Shown: one piece after another, positions 63,102 through 64,000 of the stretch
How the letters are laid out: each line of letters opens with the position of its first letter
Numbering within the stretch: position 1 is the stretch's first letter
Position numbers and translations under genes: made by a program
Notes under the pieces: model-generated
The model's database searches: none
Told to the model about the DNA's origin: nothing
The model's input: the letters and a program-made list of their open reading frames with translations, nothing else
Source of the DNA: Latilactobacillus fragifolii
GTDB lineage: Bacteria > Bacillota > Bacilli > Lactobacillales > Lactobacillaceae
Assembly (NCBI RefSeq): GCF_905332535.1
Contig: NZ_CAJOCF010000001.1
Span: 124,001-188,000, forward strand
Direction: 5' to 3'
Length of the DNA: 64,000 nt

Positions 63102-63761
63102 ATGGCTTTAATGCGTTTAGAAAAAATTGTTAAAAAATTTGGCACAGGTGACCAGCAAACGACGGCCTTAAATCAAATCGATTTAACGATTGAAAAAGGC
63201 CAGTTTATTGGGTTAACGGGTCCATCAGGCTCTGGGAAGACTACCTTATTAACGATTATGGGGAGCCTACAAGGGCCAACTAGCGGGAAGCTCTTTTTTA
63301 AAGATCAAGAGATTAGCCAACTAAGCGAAAAACAACGTTCGGCATTACGGTTTAACGACTTTGGTTTTATATTACAAAGTTCAAACCTTGTTCCGTTTTT
63401 AACGGTTGAAGAACAATTCGAATTGGTTGATCGCTTACGTGACAAGCAAGCGCCACAATCAGCTGAACAACTATTGACCAATTTAGGCGTTTGGGATCAG
63501 CGTCGCCAGTACCCGACAAGCCTGTCTGGGGGGCAACGCCAGCGAGTGGCGATTGCTCGGGCATTATATGGCCAACCAGATCTGATTTTTGCAGATGAAC
63601 CAACGGCTAGTTTAGATAGTAAGCGAGCCTTACAGGTAGCTGACCAACTTGCTAAAATTACAAAAGAAACAGGACAGACGATTGTAATGGTTTCCCATGA
63701 TGAACGGGTCTTGGAATATACAGATCACCAATACGTGATGCGTGATGGCCAACTAACATAA
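63102..63761 (+). CDS. ABC transporter ATP-binding protein, HrtA/LolD type
   Basis: 219 residues, all motifs intact: Walker A GPSGSGKTT, signature LSGGQRQRVAIARAL, Walker B LIFADEPTASLD, H-loop MVSHD. Partner of the preceding permease. GGAGGGG precedes the ATG at 63102; the open frame reaches back to 63033 within the permease gene. Confidence 0.88.
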   Translation: MALMRLEKIVKKFGTGDQQTTALNQIDLTIEKGQFIGLTGPSGSGKTTLLTIMGSLQGPTSGKLFFKDQEISQLSEKQRSALRFNDFGFILQSSNLVPFLTVEEQFELVDRLRDKQAPQSAEQLLTNLGVWDQRRQYPTSLSGGQRQRVAIARALYGQPDLIFADEPTASLDSKRALQVADQLAKITKETGQTIVMVSHDERVLEYTDHQYVMRDGQLT

Positions 63762-63780
63762 TTCTGCATAATCATAAATT

Positions 63781-63810
63781 TTGACTAATGATGGTTGGCT
63801 ATCCTATGAT
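63781..63810 (+). promoter_or_regulatory. promoter of the CsbD-like gene
   Basis: TTGACT, 18 bases, TATGAT, 32 bases before the start codon. Confidence 0.75.
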
Positions 63811-63841
63811 GTAGTTAACCATTAAGAAGGAGTGATTTTCA

Positions 63842-64000
63842 ATGACAGATACAGAAAAGTTAGATGGCATGAAAGATCAAGTAACTGGTAAGGTACAAGA
63901 AACTGCTGGTAAAGTGACCGGCGATCACGAAAATGAGGCTAAAGGTAAGGCAAAGGGCTTTATGGGTGAAGCAAAAGAAAAATTAGCGGATGCCAAAGAT
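63842..64000 (+). CDS. CsbD-like stress protein, 5' part (runs off window)
   Basis: 53 codons are visible. The sequence MTDTEKLDGMKDQVTGKVQE followed by TAGKVTGDHENEAKGKAKG is the CsbD repeat pattern of small, hydrophilic general-stress proteins. AGAAGGAG precedes the ATG. The C-terminus lies beyond the window. Confidence 0.85.
   Translation, partial: MTDTEKLDGMKDQVTGKVQETAGKVTGDHENEAKGKAKGFMGEAKEKLADAKD

Overview
The window looks like chromosome of a low-GC Gram-positive lactic acid bacterium of the Lactobacillaceae, most probably Latilactobacillus (sakei/curvatus group). This is inferred from gene content and style: hrcA-grpE-dnaK-dnaJ with a CIRCE operator, pyruvate oxidase, TrpXYZ-type transporter, Apf-like LysM proteins, lipoteichoic acid synthase, cre sites, strong AGGAGG ribosome sites and frequent TTG/GTG starts. 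No database search was possible.

Layout. 1-9.9 kb: translation, RNA modification and cofactor genes (infB end, rbfA, truB, ribF, hemW-like), then the heat-shock operon. 10-14.6 kb: amino-acid permease, Cof-type HAD phosphatase and an OmpR/EnvZ-type two-component system. 14.7-17.5 kb: divergent codA/codB with a PyrR-type attenuator in front of codB. 17.6-26.7 kb: a degenerate ABC-like pair, then cell-envelope genes (LTA synthase, glycosyltransferase, VanZ-like, YfhO-like) and a glucose uptake protein. 27.1-33.6 kb: a helical protein of unknown role and a trehalose operon (treR, treB, treC, EIIA) that continues into a YdjC deacetylase and an SGNH esterase. 33.7-37.6 kb: two VIT-family proteins, a MerR-cupin-CMD operon with duplicated MerR-type promoters, and pnuC. 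37.7-42.6 kb: pyruvate oxidase and a TrpXYZ-like ABC transporter behind a leader-peptide attenuator with two terminators. 42.7-54.4 kb: pgi, several small unknown genes, C39-like protease, universal stress protein, lipoprotein, glycerol facilitator, GH1 glycosidase, nucleoside deoxyribosyltransferase and kup. 54.5-59.3 kb: two paralogous secreted LysM/Apf proteins with near-identical WalR-box promoters flank an SOS (LexA-box) Y-family polymerase operon and two divergent tRNA genes with rare CUC and CUG anticodons. 59.5-64 kb: mgsA, YoaK-like protein, CPBP protease, an HrtBA-like ABC exporter and the start of a CsbD-like gene.

The most interesting signals are regulatory or small. (1) The Trp-codon leader peptide and mutually exclusive hairpins before the TrpXYZ-like operon look like a two-stage termination relay. 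(2) A tRNA-Glu(CUC) has a U1-G72 end that resembles tRNA-Gln. (3) A probable antisense RNA of about 110 nt overlaps a tiny hydrophobic ORF after glpF. (4) The cytosine permease is under PyrR-type control. (5) The trehalose operon carries deacylating enzymes. No CRISPR array, intact insertion sequence or prophage was seen.
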